A DNA stretch of 64,000 nucleotides from Leptospira montravelensis (GTDB lineage Bacteria; Spirochaetota; Leptospiria; Leptospirales; Leptospiraceae): assembly GCF_004770045.1 (NCBI RefSeq), contig NZ_RQFO01000004.1, positions 434,001 to 498,000 on the forward strand, in the 5' to 3' direction. Position 1 is the stretch's first letter. Every line of letters starts with the position of its first letter. The notes beneath the pieces are model-generated. The model was not told the origin of the DNA and did no database searches. It saw only the letters and a list, made by a program, of their open reading frames with translations. Shown piece after piece: positions 53,591 through 61,759 of this stretch. Made by a program: the position numbers and the translations under genes.

Positions 53591-54694
53591 TTAATAAGGA
53601 GAATTTCTAATTTCGGAAATCACCAACATAAAAAGGTTCTGGCTTTTCGAATCATCAACGTTTTTAGTTTGGAAGGCCATCATCGAATGGTCGCAGTCTG
53701 CTACATTGATTTGTTTATAAGATAAATTCCCAAGCCTTGCACTATTAATCGGAACAATTCCATCAGAATCTGTAAAACCAGCATTACTGAGTATATTACA
53801 GCCTGCGTTGTAATATACAGTTTCCCCGTCATCGCAACCACTCATCACACCGGCAAAACTCACGAACCTTCCATTTAGACCCGAACTTGAATAAGATTGA
53901 TTCAGTGCATCAAGAACTTGGTTGGCTGCACCAGACAAAGTTGGTTGTCCTTGCCCTTGATTTGTATAACTGAGCTCTGAACCACCTTGCGTTCCAACAA
54001 GATAACTACCTAACTCATTTAAAAATGGATTACTATTTAAAAAACTGGGGGTAGCAAACGGAGAGCCGAACTGGGGACTTGCTAGTGTGACTACCAAACG
54101 AACAAAAGGTAGAAAACCATTTTCTGGGGCTAAGGCAACGCGAGTCACAAGGCCACCCATTGAATGTGCCACAATATAAACTTGGTCTGAATCCGAAAAC
54201 TGGGAACGGAGTGTACTGTGAAACTGCCTACCATTCACTAAAATGCTATTGGAAGTCCGATAGGTATAAAGATAAAGGTCATACTCACTTTTGGCAGATT
54301 CCCTTCCTTCTTGGAAATGGATCATTCCATTAGAAAAAGTATTTTTTATATTCTGGATTTTTTTCTCATCATTCGTTACAGGATCTGAATCCCTTTCTGC
54401 AGGATTCCAACCATGTATGAATACGATTTTTTTTTTGCCTGTTTTTGTGAAAATATCTGAAGTTACAAATTGTGAATCTGATAAGTTCCTAGAAAATCCA
54501 GGTACAAATCCAAAAAGTTTTTGGTTTGGATTTGGCATAAGTCCAAGCAGAGCAAGAAGTAATAACTCGTAGTTTTTCTTCTTTTCGGAAGCAAATTCCT
54601 TACGATAAAAATCATAAATACAAGATTGGAATACAAACATTCCAATGAGGAAAAATACAAAAGCTGATAGAGTTTTTCGCCTAACGCGAAACAT
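53591..54694 (-). CDS. Lipase-like alpha/beta-hydrolase lipoprotein
   Basis: A 367-residue protein with a lipoprotein signal (FLIGMFVFQSC, Cys at about residue 24). The hydrolase core has HGWNP (oxyanion region), the nucleophile in VAHSMGGLVTR, a likely acid in DSDGIVPINSAR and a His in DCDHSMM. These give a complete Ser-Asp-His triad, like lipases and PGAP1-type esterases. The ATG at 54694 has CAGGG upstream and starts the signal; a longer frame from 54721 has none. It overlaps the methyltransferase gene by 14 bp, the last gene of a five-gene overlapping operon. Confidence 0.8.
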   Translation of the reverse strand: MFRVRRKTLSAFVFFLIGMFVFQSCIYDFYRKEFASEKKKNYELLLLALLGLMPNPNQKLFGFVPGFSRNLSDSQFVTSDIFTKTGKKKIVFIHGWNPAERDSDPVTNDEKKIQNIKNTFSNGMIHFQEGRESAKSEYDLYLYTYRTSNSILVNGRQFHSTLRSQFSDSDQVYIVAHSMGGLVTRVALAPENGFLPFVRLVVTLASPQFGSPFATPSFLNSNPFLNELGSYLVGTQGGSELSYTNQGQGQPTLSGAANQVLDALNQSYSSSGLNGRFVSFAGVMSGCDDGETVYYNAGCNILSNAGFTDSDGIVPINSARLGNLSYKQINVADCDHSMMAFQTKNVDDSKSQNLFMLVISEIRNSPY

Positions 54695-55454
54695 TTTGAA
54701 CCCTGTCCAAAGTGATTCCACATGCTACAACAACGTTTAAAGAAGTAACAGATCCAAATAACGGAATTCTTGCTACATAATCAGCTTCTTCTAAAAGCAA
54801 ACGTTTCACACCTTCGCCTTCATTTCCCATAATCACTGCCATCTGTGAGGCATCTGGCAAAGTTTCCCAAATGGATTCTTCTCCTTCTTCATCTGTTGCA
54901 AGAATCCAATATTCGTTTTTTTTCAAAAACTCCATTCCATGCATCAAATTGGCGACACGATAGATTTGTAAATGATGGACGGCACCCGCCGATACTTTTT
55001 CCACAACAGGAGTAATAGGGGATGTATCACGATCTGACATTAACACATGTTTTACGCCCATACATTCAGCAGTTCGTAAAATATTCCCCAAATTACCTGG
55101 ATCTTGAATCCGATCTAAAATCAATATCGGACCCGCACCTGCCTCAACGTTCTGTTTAAAATGTTCAAACCCAAGTGAAGAAAAAGCCTTTTGTTTGGTT
55201 CGTATAATCACATATCCTTGGTGATTTTTATCAGAGGCAATTCGATCTAGTTCACGAGTGGAAGTTGTTGTAAATTTGACAGAATTTGGAATATAACCAC
55301 GAATTCTTTGTTTTTCTTCATTTCCTAATGAATCTTTGATAATGACTTCGCGAATGGTTTTAATTCCCCGTTCTGGTGCCATTTGATCCAAAGATTCTAA
55401 AAACTCAAAAAAATTACGTTTACCGAAAAGTATTTCTACGGGGCTTTTTTCCAT
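54681..55454 (-). CDS. SpoU-family RNA 2'-O-methyltransferase (RlmB/TrmH-like)
   Basis: A 257-residue SPOUT enzyme: an N-terminal substrate-binding region (EILFGKRNFFEFL...YVIIRTKQKAF), then the knotted SAM domain with motif 1 LDRIQDPGNLGNILRTAE, motif 2 AVIMGNEGEGV and motif 3 IPLFGSVTSLNVVVA. Family members methylate 23S rRNA (G2251) or tRNA (G18); the N-terminal domain favours a rRNA target but does not prove it. It overlaps cysS by 19 bp and the lipase gene by 14 bp. Confidence 0.88.
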   Translation of the reverse strand: MEKSPVEILFGKRNFFEFLESLDQMAPERGIKTIREVIIKDSLGNEEKQRIRGYIPNSVKFTTTSTRELDRIASDKNHQGYVIIRTKQKAFSSLGFEHFKQNVEAGAGPILILDRIQDPGNLGNILRTAECMGVKHVLMSDRDTSPITPVVEKVSAGAVHHLQIYRVANLMHGMEFLKKNEYWILATDEEGEESIWETLPDASQMAVIMGNEGEGVKRLLLEEADYVARIPLFGSVTSLNVVVACGITLDRVQNVSR

Positions 55455-56893
55455 GTGGTCTTTCCTTCTTTTGTATCAGCGAGAAGGATTCCTTTTTCTT
55501 CCAACTCTTTACGAATTCTATCGGCAGTAGAAAAATCTTTGTTTTGTTTTGCAGTTTTTCGAAGTTCAATTTGTTCCAGAATCCATTCTTCGGATATTCC
55601 CTCTAAGGATTGAACTTGTTTTTCAAACTGAAATACTGCAAAAAGTTCATTCATTGTATAAAACAATTGAACTGTCTCATTTAAATACTTTGTATCAACG
55701 TTAGAACCATGTGAATCCAAATATTGGTTCACAATTCGTACTAATTCAAATACAGAAGCAAGGGCTTTTGGAACATTTAAATCATCTGCCAATGAATTCA
55801 TAAATTCCGAATTAATATTTTGTAAATCTAAAGCAGTATAATGGAACTCTTCATAATGTTTTGGAACTAATTCCCATAGATTTCCCACTTCTAAAACACG
55901 ATAAATCGTATTTTGAATTCTATCCATTGCTATCTTTGATTCTTCTAGTTTGTTTAGTGAAAAATTCAACTTACTTCTGTAATGTGCAGAAATCAAATGG
56001 TAACGAATTGAATTTGGGTCGTATCCTTTTTCTAAAATATCACGTAAGGTGTAAAAATTTCCCTTACTTTTTGACATTTTCTCGCCATCAACTAATAGAT
56101 GTTCGCAGTGCAGCCATGTTCCTACAAATTCTTCATTGGGATATGCTCCAATACTTTGAGCTGCTTCATTTTCATGATGGGGGAAAAGTAGGTCAATGCC
56201 ACCCGTATGAATGTCTACACCAGAACCATAAACCTTTCGAATCATCGCCGAACACTCTAAATGCCAACCAGGTCTTCCATTTCCGATCCGAGTATGCCAA
56301 CACTTTTCTTCTTCACTCTTTTGATTTTTCCAAAGAACAAAATCTCTTACATCATCTTTTTCGTATTCATCGGCATCATATCGAACACCTGCCTTCATTC
56401 CGGAAACATCAATTTTAGAAAGTTCACCATACCTACTAAATTTCTGAATTGAAAAATACAAGTTACCATCTTTTTCATAGACAAGTCCATTGGAACTTAA
56501 TGTTTCCACAAGACCCACCATAGCATCAATGGATTCAGTAGCTTTCGGGTAATGTTCTAATTTTTGCACATGTAGGGTTTCTAAATCTTTAAAGAAGGCT
56601 TCAGTCCAAGGTTTAGTAAATTCTTCTACACTGATTTTTCTTTTAATTGATTCATTGATAATTTTGTCATCAATGTCAGTGATATTCATAGATTGGTTGA
56701 GTTTATACCCACCGAGTAGAAGTGAACGACGAAGAATATCTACAAACAAAAAGGAACGAATATTTCCAATATGGGCAAAATTATATACAGTTGGTCCACA
56801 GGAATAAATACTCACATGTTGAGGATCCTTGGGCAAAAATGGTTCTTTTTTTCCCGATTTAGAATTCTGGAATACAAAGGGAATGAATTTCAT
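55436..56893 (-). CDS. cysS: Cysteinyl-tRNA synthetase
   Basis: A 485-residue class I synthetase with the zinc site (Cys31 in YSCGPT, GWHLECSAM, FPHHENE), the HIGH variant HIGN in VYNFAHIGNIRS, and KMSKSKGNF. Length is normal for CysRS. It charges tRNA-Cys in the cytoplasm. Start ATG at 56893 overlaps the stop of the esterase-like gene (ATGA). Its 3' end overlaps the methyltransferase gene by 19 bp. Confidence 0.96.
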   Translation of the reverse strand: MKFIPFVFQNSKSGKKEPFLPKDPQHVSIYSCGPTVYNFAHIGNIRSFLFVDILRRSLLLGGYKLNQSMNITDIDDKIINESIKRKISVEEFTKPWTEAFFKDLETLHVQKLEHYPKATESIDAMVGLVETLSSNGLVYEKDGNLYFSIQKFSRYGELSKIDVSGMKAGVRYDADEYEKDDVRDFVLWKNQKSEEEKCWHTRIGNGRPGWHLECSAMIRKVYGSGVDIHTGGIDLLFPHHENEAAQSIGAYPNEEFVGTWLHCEHLLVDGEKMSKSKGNFYTLRDILEKGYDPNSIRYHLISAHYRSKLNFSLNKLEESKIAMDRIQNTIYRVLEVGNLWELVPKHYEEFHYTALDLQNINSEFMNSLADDLNVPKALASVFELVRIVNQYLDSHGSNVDTKYLNETVQLFYTMNELFAVFQFEKQVQSLEGISEEWILEQIELRKTAKQNKDFSTADRIRKELEEKGILLADTKEGKTTWKKAP

Positions 56894-57858
56894 AAGGCAA
56901 AAATTTCTTTCACAAATTCCAAGTTGGCTTGGGGTTGTTTGTCTTTTCCTGCTTCATTTCCTTCAGTGGGATACAATTGCATACGTTTATCACAATTCAT
57001 ATGATTGAACAATGCAAATGTTGATTTAGGATGTGAGATCACATCTTCCATCCCGCATGAAAAGAGTGCCGGAATTTTAATTTTTTTTGCAAAGTTTAGT
57101 GCATCAAAATATGCTAATTCTTTTTTATAGTCAATTTTTTTAGTGGCTCTTTTTTCTAAAAAAGGAGTAAGCTCTCTCACCCAAGGATTTCCTTTTAATG
57201 AAATCTGGTCTTTGTCTATATAACAAAAGGAAGGTGTTTCTAAAATGAGTCCCTTGATTCTATCCGAATAAGCGGCTCCAAAAACTGACAAAGCCGAACC
57301 TATGGACTTACCATGTAAGATAATTTGATCTCCATCAATTCCATCAGTTAAACGTAAAAATTCAATGGTTCGTATCACATCTAAATAAAGTTTACGCATG
57401 TAAAATTCTTCTTTTTGGTCCAAACCATGTGCAAAGTAATTAGGAGTCCAACCTATTGGTGCTTTTCCAGTAACTGGATCAATCGGAGCATGAATCATTT
57501 CTTCGCCATGACCTCGTAAGGTGAGGTGAAGTTGGGCAACTCCCAAATCTGAATATCCTTTTTGGATTTCTTCGGGAAGAGCCAAATAATCATGAAAATA
57601 AACTACAACAGGTCGATTTCCCCTTTTTCGAGGAATAGCCAATTTACCATGTAATACATGATTGCCGATACCTTGAAAACTCACATCATTTAGTGATTCC
57701 CAAATAAACGAACCTTTCAATACAGTTTTATAACTCGCATTAATCGGAACTTTTTTTAACTCAGAAATCCCCACTTTCCAAAAACTATCTAAATCCGAAG
57801 GAGGATCTAGTTTCGGAACTGTTTGGAAACATTCATCAAAACTAACGGTTTGAGGCAT
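56890..57858 (-). CDS. Acetyl-esterase-like alpha/beta-hydrolase with His replaced by Asn
   Basis: A 322-residue protein of the acetyl xylan esterase/cephalosporin deacetylase type: nucleophile Ser185 in HGKSIGSAL, GMEDVISHPKSTFALFNHM with the acid Asp272, and the late YPTEGNEAG, where the family has GHE with the catalytic His; here residue 301 is Asn (codon AAT). The triad is therefore incomplete, and activity is doubtful unless another His substitutes. No signal peptide, so it is cytoplasmic. It overlaps folD by 17 bp and cysS by 4 bp. Confidence 0.75.
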   Translation of the reverse strand: MPQTVSFDECFQTVPKLDPPSDLDSFWKVGISELKKVPINASYKTVLKGSFIWESLNDVSFQGIGNHVLHGKLAIPRKRGNRPVVVYFHDYLALPEEIQKGYSDLGVAQLHLTLRGHGEEMIHAPIDPVTGKAPIGWTPNYFAHGLDQKEEFYMRKLYLDVIRTIEFLRLTDGIDGDQIILHGKSIGSALSVFGAAYSDRIKGLILETPSFCYIDKDQISLKGNPWVRELTPFLEKRATKKIDYKKELAYFDALNFAKKIKIPALFSCGMEDVISHPKSTFALFNHMNCDKRMQLYPTEGNEAGKDKQPQANLEFVKEIFAL

Positions 57859-58717
57859 GGGAATCCAACTTAGGTGAAAACTGGTTTAAAAAACTATACA
57901 TAGTTTGTAAGAGAAGAACTGATATTGTCATTGGACCCACACCACCAGGAACAGGTGTATAATAAGAGGCTATATCTTTGGCTTTGGAGATTTCAATATC
58001 GCCTACATTTCCAACATTATAACCAGCATCTAAAACCACAGCCCCATCCTTAATCCAATTTGCTTTTATGAACTCAGGTTTTCCAACAGCGCCTACCACT
58101 ATGTCCGCTTGTTTCACAAGCTCTGGTAGGTTTTTAGTTTTAGAATGACACAATGTAACAGTAGCATTTAAATTTGTGAGCATGATTGCCATTGGTTTTC
58201 CAAGAATTGGCGATCTACCAACAACAACTGCATGTTTACCTGTGACATCAATTCCATATTCCTGAAGAAGTAATACCATTCCGTACGGAGTGCACGGATA
58301 ATATGCTTCACTATTCATAGATAGTTTTCCAAAGGAAATGGTAGTCACACCATCTACATCTTTTTCTAGTGCGATTTCATCAAAACACAAACGCTCATCA
58401 ATTTGGTGAGGAACTGGATGTTGTAAAAGAATTCCATTGACCGAATTATCTGCGTTCAATTTTCTTATTTCAGCTAACAACTCTTCAGTGGTTGTTTCTT
58501 CTTTCATCCGAACATATCGTGAACCCATTCCCACTTTTTCACATGCCTTCACCTTCATGTTCACATAAGTTTCTGATGCAGGGTTATCCCCAACAAGGAT
58601 GGTAGCAAGAGTGGGGACTCCCTTACCTTCGGATTTAGCTTTTGCTAGTGTTTCTGTGATTCGATTTCGAATTTTTTCGGAAATCGCTTTACCGTCTAAT
58701 AGGATGCTAGATTTCAT
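57842..58717 (-). CDS. folD: Methylenetetrahydrofolate dehydrogenase/cyclohydrolase FolD
   Basis: A 291-residue bifunctional enzyme: YVNMKVKACEKVGM with the catalytic Lys, GILLQHPVPHQID, KDVDGVTTISFG, PCTPYGMVLLL, VVVGRSPILGKPMA (NADP site) and GGVGPMTISVLL. It interconverts 5,10-methylene-, methenyl- and 10-formyl-tetrahydrofolate. It is the first gene of the minus-strand operon folD-esterase-cysS-SpoU-lipase. No strong Shine-Dalgarno is seen. It diverges from asnS by 55 bp with an inverted repeat between. Confidence 0.95.
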   Translation of the reverse strand: MKSSILLDGKAISEKIRNRITETLAKAKSEGKGVPTLATILVGDNPASETYVNMKVKACEKVGMGSRYVRMKEETTTEELLAEIRKLNADNSVNGILLQHPVPHQIDERLCFDEIALEKDVDGVTTISFGKLSMNSEAYYPCTPYGMVLLLQEYGIDVTGKHAVVVGRSPILGKPMAIMLTNLNATVTLCHSKTKNLPELVKQADIVVGAVGKPEFIKANWIKDGAVVLDAGYNVGNVGDIEISKAKDIASYYTPVPGGVGPMTISVLLLQTMYSFLNQFSPKLDSHASNR

Positions 58718-58723
58718 TCTGTA

Positions 58724-58751
58724 AGTTCAAAATTTCAGAGAAAATTGAACT
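58724..58751. promoter_or_regulatory. Inverted repeat between folD and asnS
   Basis: AGTTCAA (58724-58730) and TTGAACT (58745-58751) are perfect 7-bp arms separated by 14 bp, in the 55-bp divergent spacer. This could be an operator for either gene; a chance repeat is possible in such AT-rich DNA. Confidence 0.3.
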
Positions 58752-58772
58752 GGCAAACAGAAAAAACCATCC

Positions 58773-60074
58773 ATGATTCCAAGTTTAGATCCATCAAAAT
58801 CCGATTCACATCCGACTTCCACTCACAGTTTCCAAGGTTGGGTCCAAGGACTCCGAGGCAATAACCATGTCCAATTCCTCCAACTCCGCACCCAAGGAAA
58901 AATCTTCCAAGTGGTGGCAGAAAAGGAATTTTTAGGTGAAGATACCTTCAAACAAGTAAAAGGCCTTCCGCAAGAAACATCCCTTGTGGTAGAGGGTATT
59001 TTGCAAGAGAATGCCAAGGCACCAGGCGGAAAGGAATTGTTTTTACACTCGCTTACGATTGTCGGTGAGTCAGACCAATACCCAATCACTCCCAAAGAAC
59101 ATGGACCTGATTTTTTACACAATCATAGGCATTTATGGTTACGTTCCAAACGCCAACTTGCCATCCAAAGAGTGCGCTCCGAATTGTCCTTTGCCATCCG
59201 CGAATTCTTTCGTAATGACAGCTATACCCTTATCGACACACCCATTCTCACGGGTTCCATCGGCGAATCAGCCGGAACTCTTTTTTCCACGGCGTATTTT
59301 GATTTAGGGCAAGCGTATTTGGCCCAAACAGGGCAACTGTATTTGGAAACAGCTGCCTTTGCTCACTCCAAAGTTTATTGTTTTGGACCTACCTTTCGTG
59401 CCGAAAAAAGCAAAACAAGAAGGCACTTAACGGAGTTTTGGATGCTCGAAGCAGAAACCGCCTTCCTAAACCAAGAGGCAAATATGCACTTACAAGAACG
59501 ATTCGTAAAAACAGTTCTGCGGACCACTATCGAACGAACCTTAGAGGATCTAAAGGTTTTAGAAAGGGATCCAGCGCCACTTTTAGAACAACTGAACCGA
59601 ACTTTCCCACGAGTAGATTACGGGGAGGCCATCCAAATTTTACAAACCGCTGGAGAAGAGATCACTTGGGGGGAAGACATCAACTCGGACAGAGAACAAA
59701 TTCTCACCGCGCATTTTGGCACAGCACTCTTCATCCAAAATTTTCCCAGGGCCATCAAAGCCTTTTATATGAAACAAAATCCAAATGACCCCAAAACGGT
59801 CCTTTCAGCTGATCTCATAGCTCCCGATGGCATTGGAGAGATCATCGGTGGGTCAGAAAGGGAAGAGTCTTACGAAAAAATCGTAGAAAGGTTGAAAGAA
59901 GAAGGGTTACCTCCAGAGGATTATTCATGGTATTTGGACCTTCGAAAATATGGCTCCGTACCTCATTCTGGTTTTGGTATGGGCCTAGAACGAGTGATTG
60001 CATGGGTTTGTGGTTTATCCCATATTCGAGAATGTATCCCTTTTCCAAGGATGATTTACAGGCTAACTCCCTAA
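58773..60074 (+). CDS. asnS: Asparaginyl-tRNA synthetase
   Basis: A 433-residue class II synthetase: an N-terminal OB-fold (about 15-105: GWVQGLRGNNHVQFLQL), motif 2 CFGPTFRAEKSKTRRHLTEFWMLE, and the AsnRS-specific FPRAIKAFYMKQNPNDP, LIAPDGIGEIIGGSEREE, and motif 3 GFGMGLERVIAW. The AFYM segment separates AsnRS from AspRS. Codon use shows more C-ending codons than in adjacent genes, consistent with high expression or transfer; the sequence alone does not decide. It diverges from folD. Confidence 0.94.
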   Translation: MIPSLDPSKSDSHPTSTHSFQGWVQGLRGNNHVQFLQLRTQGKIFQVVAEKEFLGEDTFKQVKGLPQETSLVVEGILQENAKAPGGKELFLHSLTIVGESDQYPITPKEHGPDFLHNHRHLWLRSKRQLAIQRVRSELSFAIREFFRNDSYTLIDTPILTGSIGESAGTLFSTAYFDLGQAYLAQTGQLYLETAAFAHSKVYCFGPTFRAEKSKTRRHLTEFWMLEAETAFLNQEANMHLQERFVKTVLRTTIERTLEDLKVLERDPAPLLEQLNRTFPRVDYGEAIQILQTAGEEITWGEDINSDREQILTAHFGTALFIQNFPRAIKAFYMKQNPNDPKTVLSADLIAPDGIGEIIGGSEREESYEKIVERLKEEGLPPEDYSWYLDLRKYGSVPHSGFGMGLERVIAWVCGLSHIRECIPFPRMIYRLTP

Positions 60075-60133
60075 TTTTTCTTAAAGGAAAATTTGCACAT
60101 AAACCGATCTTTTTATAGAAAGAGAGGAACCTT

Positions 60134-60937
60134 ATGGCACAACAAGCAACCCAAGTTTTAAACACATCCATCGAAAATGAAGCTTGGGATCTTTATGAGG
60201 TAGGATCAAACGAAGATGTCGTAGTTCTTGCAAAACGTCATCCTGAGAACTTTTATATCCAACATCTTGGTTATTTAGCACTATATGAATTAACAGGAAG
60301 AGTGACCATTGCAGCTCCCAAAGGGATCTCAAGCCTAGCCCCTCTAGTGGATGCGATCCAGAACTTTGAGTTGGGAAAAACAGTAGAGGCAAGTAATAGC
60401 TTAAATCTATATTTTAAAACGCAAACCAATCCTCTCTGTTTTCCGATCATCCAAACCGCAATAAAAATCTACTTTAGGGCCGAAGCATACGAAGAAGCAA
60501 AAACGATTATCACCCGTTTTAAAAAACAGTGGAATGATAACTCTTTTGTTAAGGAAGAACTCATTTGCACTTATTATCTAAAAAGATATGATGAAGTGAT
60601 CAAAGTTTTTCGTGACAATATGAAATTGTTAAACGATTCCGACATTCATAAACTTGTAGGTATGGCTCTTCTCTTTTTAGATCGTCATAAAGAAGCAAAT
60701 TTAATTTTTGAAAACATTCCAAACAAATTAAATCTACCAAGTTTTGATGAAAAAAGAAAGATGTATGATTCTGTTTACAAAAAGATTGCTGAACTAGAAG
60801 CAAAAACAAGTTCACTAAACCACAAAGATTTAGAAGATATGGGTTTTGCTTATCTGTTTCATGGAGATTATGTAAAAGCAGAAAAGATGTTTTTATCTCT
60901 TACTGAGAAACTAAAATCAAAACTCTGCAACGTGTAA
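60134..60937 (+). CDS. TPR-like hypothetical protein
   Basis: A 267-residue cytoplasmic protein, almost entirely helical, with TPR-like pairs: AEAYEEAKTIITRFKKQWND, YLKRYDEVIKVFRDNM, LFLDRHKEANLIFENI and MGFAYLFHGDYVKAEKMFLSL. No signal peptide or catalytic motif. It probably acts as a protein-binding scaffold; partner unknown. AGAGGA lies 5 nt before the ATG. Its last 38 bp overlap the 3' end of the convergent LPP20-like gene. Confidence 0.65.
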   Translation: MAQQATQVLNTSIENEAWDLYEVGSNEDVVVLAKRHPENFYIQHLGYLALYELTGRVTIAAPKGISSLAPLVDAIQNFELGKTVEASNSLNLYFKTQTNPLCFPIIQTAIKIYFRAEAYEEAKTIITRFKKQWNDNSFVKEELICTYYLKRYDEVIKVFRDNMKLLNDSDIHKLVGMALLFLDRHKEANLIFENIPNKLNLPSFDEKRKMYDSVYKKIAELEAKTSSLNHKDLEDMGFAYLFHGDYVKAEKMFLSLTEKLKSKLCNV

Positions 60938-61757
60938 GGTTTTTTCTCGATTCGGGGTGGCTAAGAAATTTGGCCGCCTCATCTGTTGGAATCACCAAAT
61001 CAGTCTGATTTTTTCCAGCAATTCCAAGAGCCAATACGAAGTATGGATTTTTTCCTACTTTCGCTTCAACTCCTTTCCCTATTTGGTCTTCCTTATAAAC
61101 AATATATCCTGTTTCAATGGCGTAGGCTTCTTTCACATATAACGGCGTATAAATATCAAGTCCGCGATCGGTTTGGATTTTTGGATAAAGTGCTTTTTTT
61201 AGATTCAGATGACGAGCATCTACAATTAGTCCCGAAAACTCGACAGATACTACTTCTTCACTAAACTCAGGTACAGACTCTGATCCATATTCAACAGGGA
61301 TATGAGATAGAATTCCATCCTTACCTTTCAAAGGCAAACTTGCTTTGGCTTCTAATACATTTTTTACAAATTGAAAATCGTATTCTTCTTTTTCAGAACC
61401 AATATAAGAATTCAAACGTAACCTAACTTGTGGATTTACTTGTGTATATTCATAAACTGTATAGTCTGCATTAAAAAATATTGATTCCAACCTTTGACTC
61501 AAACGGACTTTAAGTTTTTCTTTTGCTTTTTTCCTAGCAAGGGAATGTGCTTTGCCTTGGCTTGTAGCAGTATTTTTTCCTGAGAATTCAGGATCTTCTT
61601 CATCAAAAACGATCTTTGGTATGGTCTCTTTCACAGACGAAGCGATAAAAAGATCGGTCCAATTGACAACGGAAGAATAGATATCTTTTTCTTGAATGGG
61701 TTTTGAACCCAGGGATACACTAAAGAATAAAATCAATAGAATATAGATTCGTTTCAT
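60900..61757 (-). CDS. Exported LPP20-like protein
   Basis: A 285-residue protein with a signal peptide (about 1-18, ending SLGS). The N-terminal mature region has the Ala/Lys heptad ARKKAKEKLKVRLSQRLESI of LPP20/FlgO-type proteins. The C-terminal half (VEFSGLIVDARHLNLKKALYPKI, LVIPTDEAAKFL, LTRCRVLILVS) resembles a conserved extracytoplasmic domain I have seen in delta-proteobacterial proteins; this is from memory. Role unknown, possibly envelope or motility. It follows the DinG gene by 2 bp on the same strand and overlaps the convergent TPR gene. Confidence 0.6.
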   Translation of the reverse strand: MKRIYILLILFFSVSLGSKPIQEKDIYSSVVNWTDLFIASSVKETIPKIVFDEEDPEFSGKNTATSQGKAHSLARKKAKEKLKVRLSQRLESIFFNADYTVYEYTQVNPQVRLRLNSYIGSEKEEYDFQFVKNVLEAKASLPLKGKDGILSHIPVEYGSESVPEFSEEVVSVEFSGLIVDARHLNLKKALYPKIQTDRGLDIYTPLYVKEAYAIETGYIVYKEDQIGKGVEAKVGKNPYFVLALGIAGKNQTDLVIPTDEAAKFLSHPESRKNLTRCRVLILVSQ

Positions 61758-61759
61758 AA

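Noticed and set aside
55861..56418. A 185-codon open frame on the plus strand opposite cysS
   Set aside because: It is the antisense of cysS, whose zinc-site and KMSKS motifs fall in the same stretch; the translation is His/Phe/Leu-rich without domain pattern.
59378..59788. A 136-codon open frame on the plus strand within asnS
   Set aside because: It lies wholly inside asnS in another frame, has a composition rich in Arg/Lys/Pro from out-of-frame reading, and lacks any motif; asnS motifs run through the same bases.
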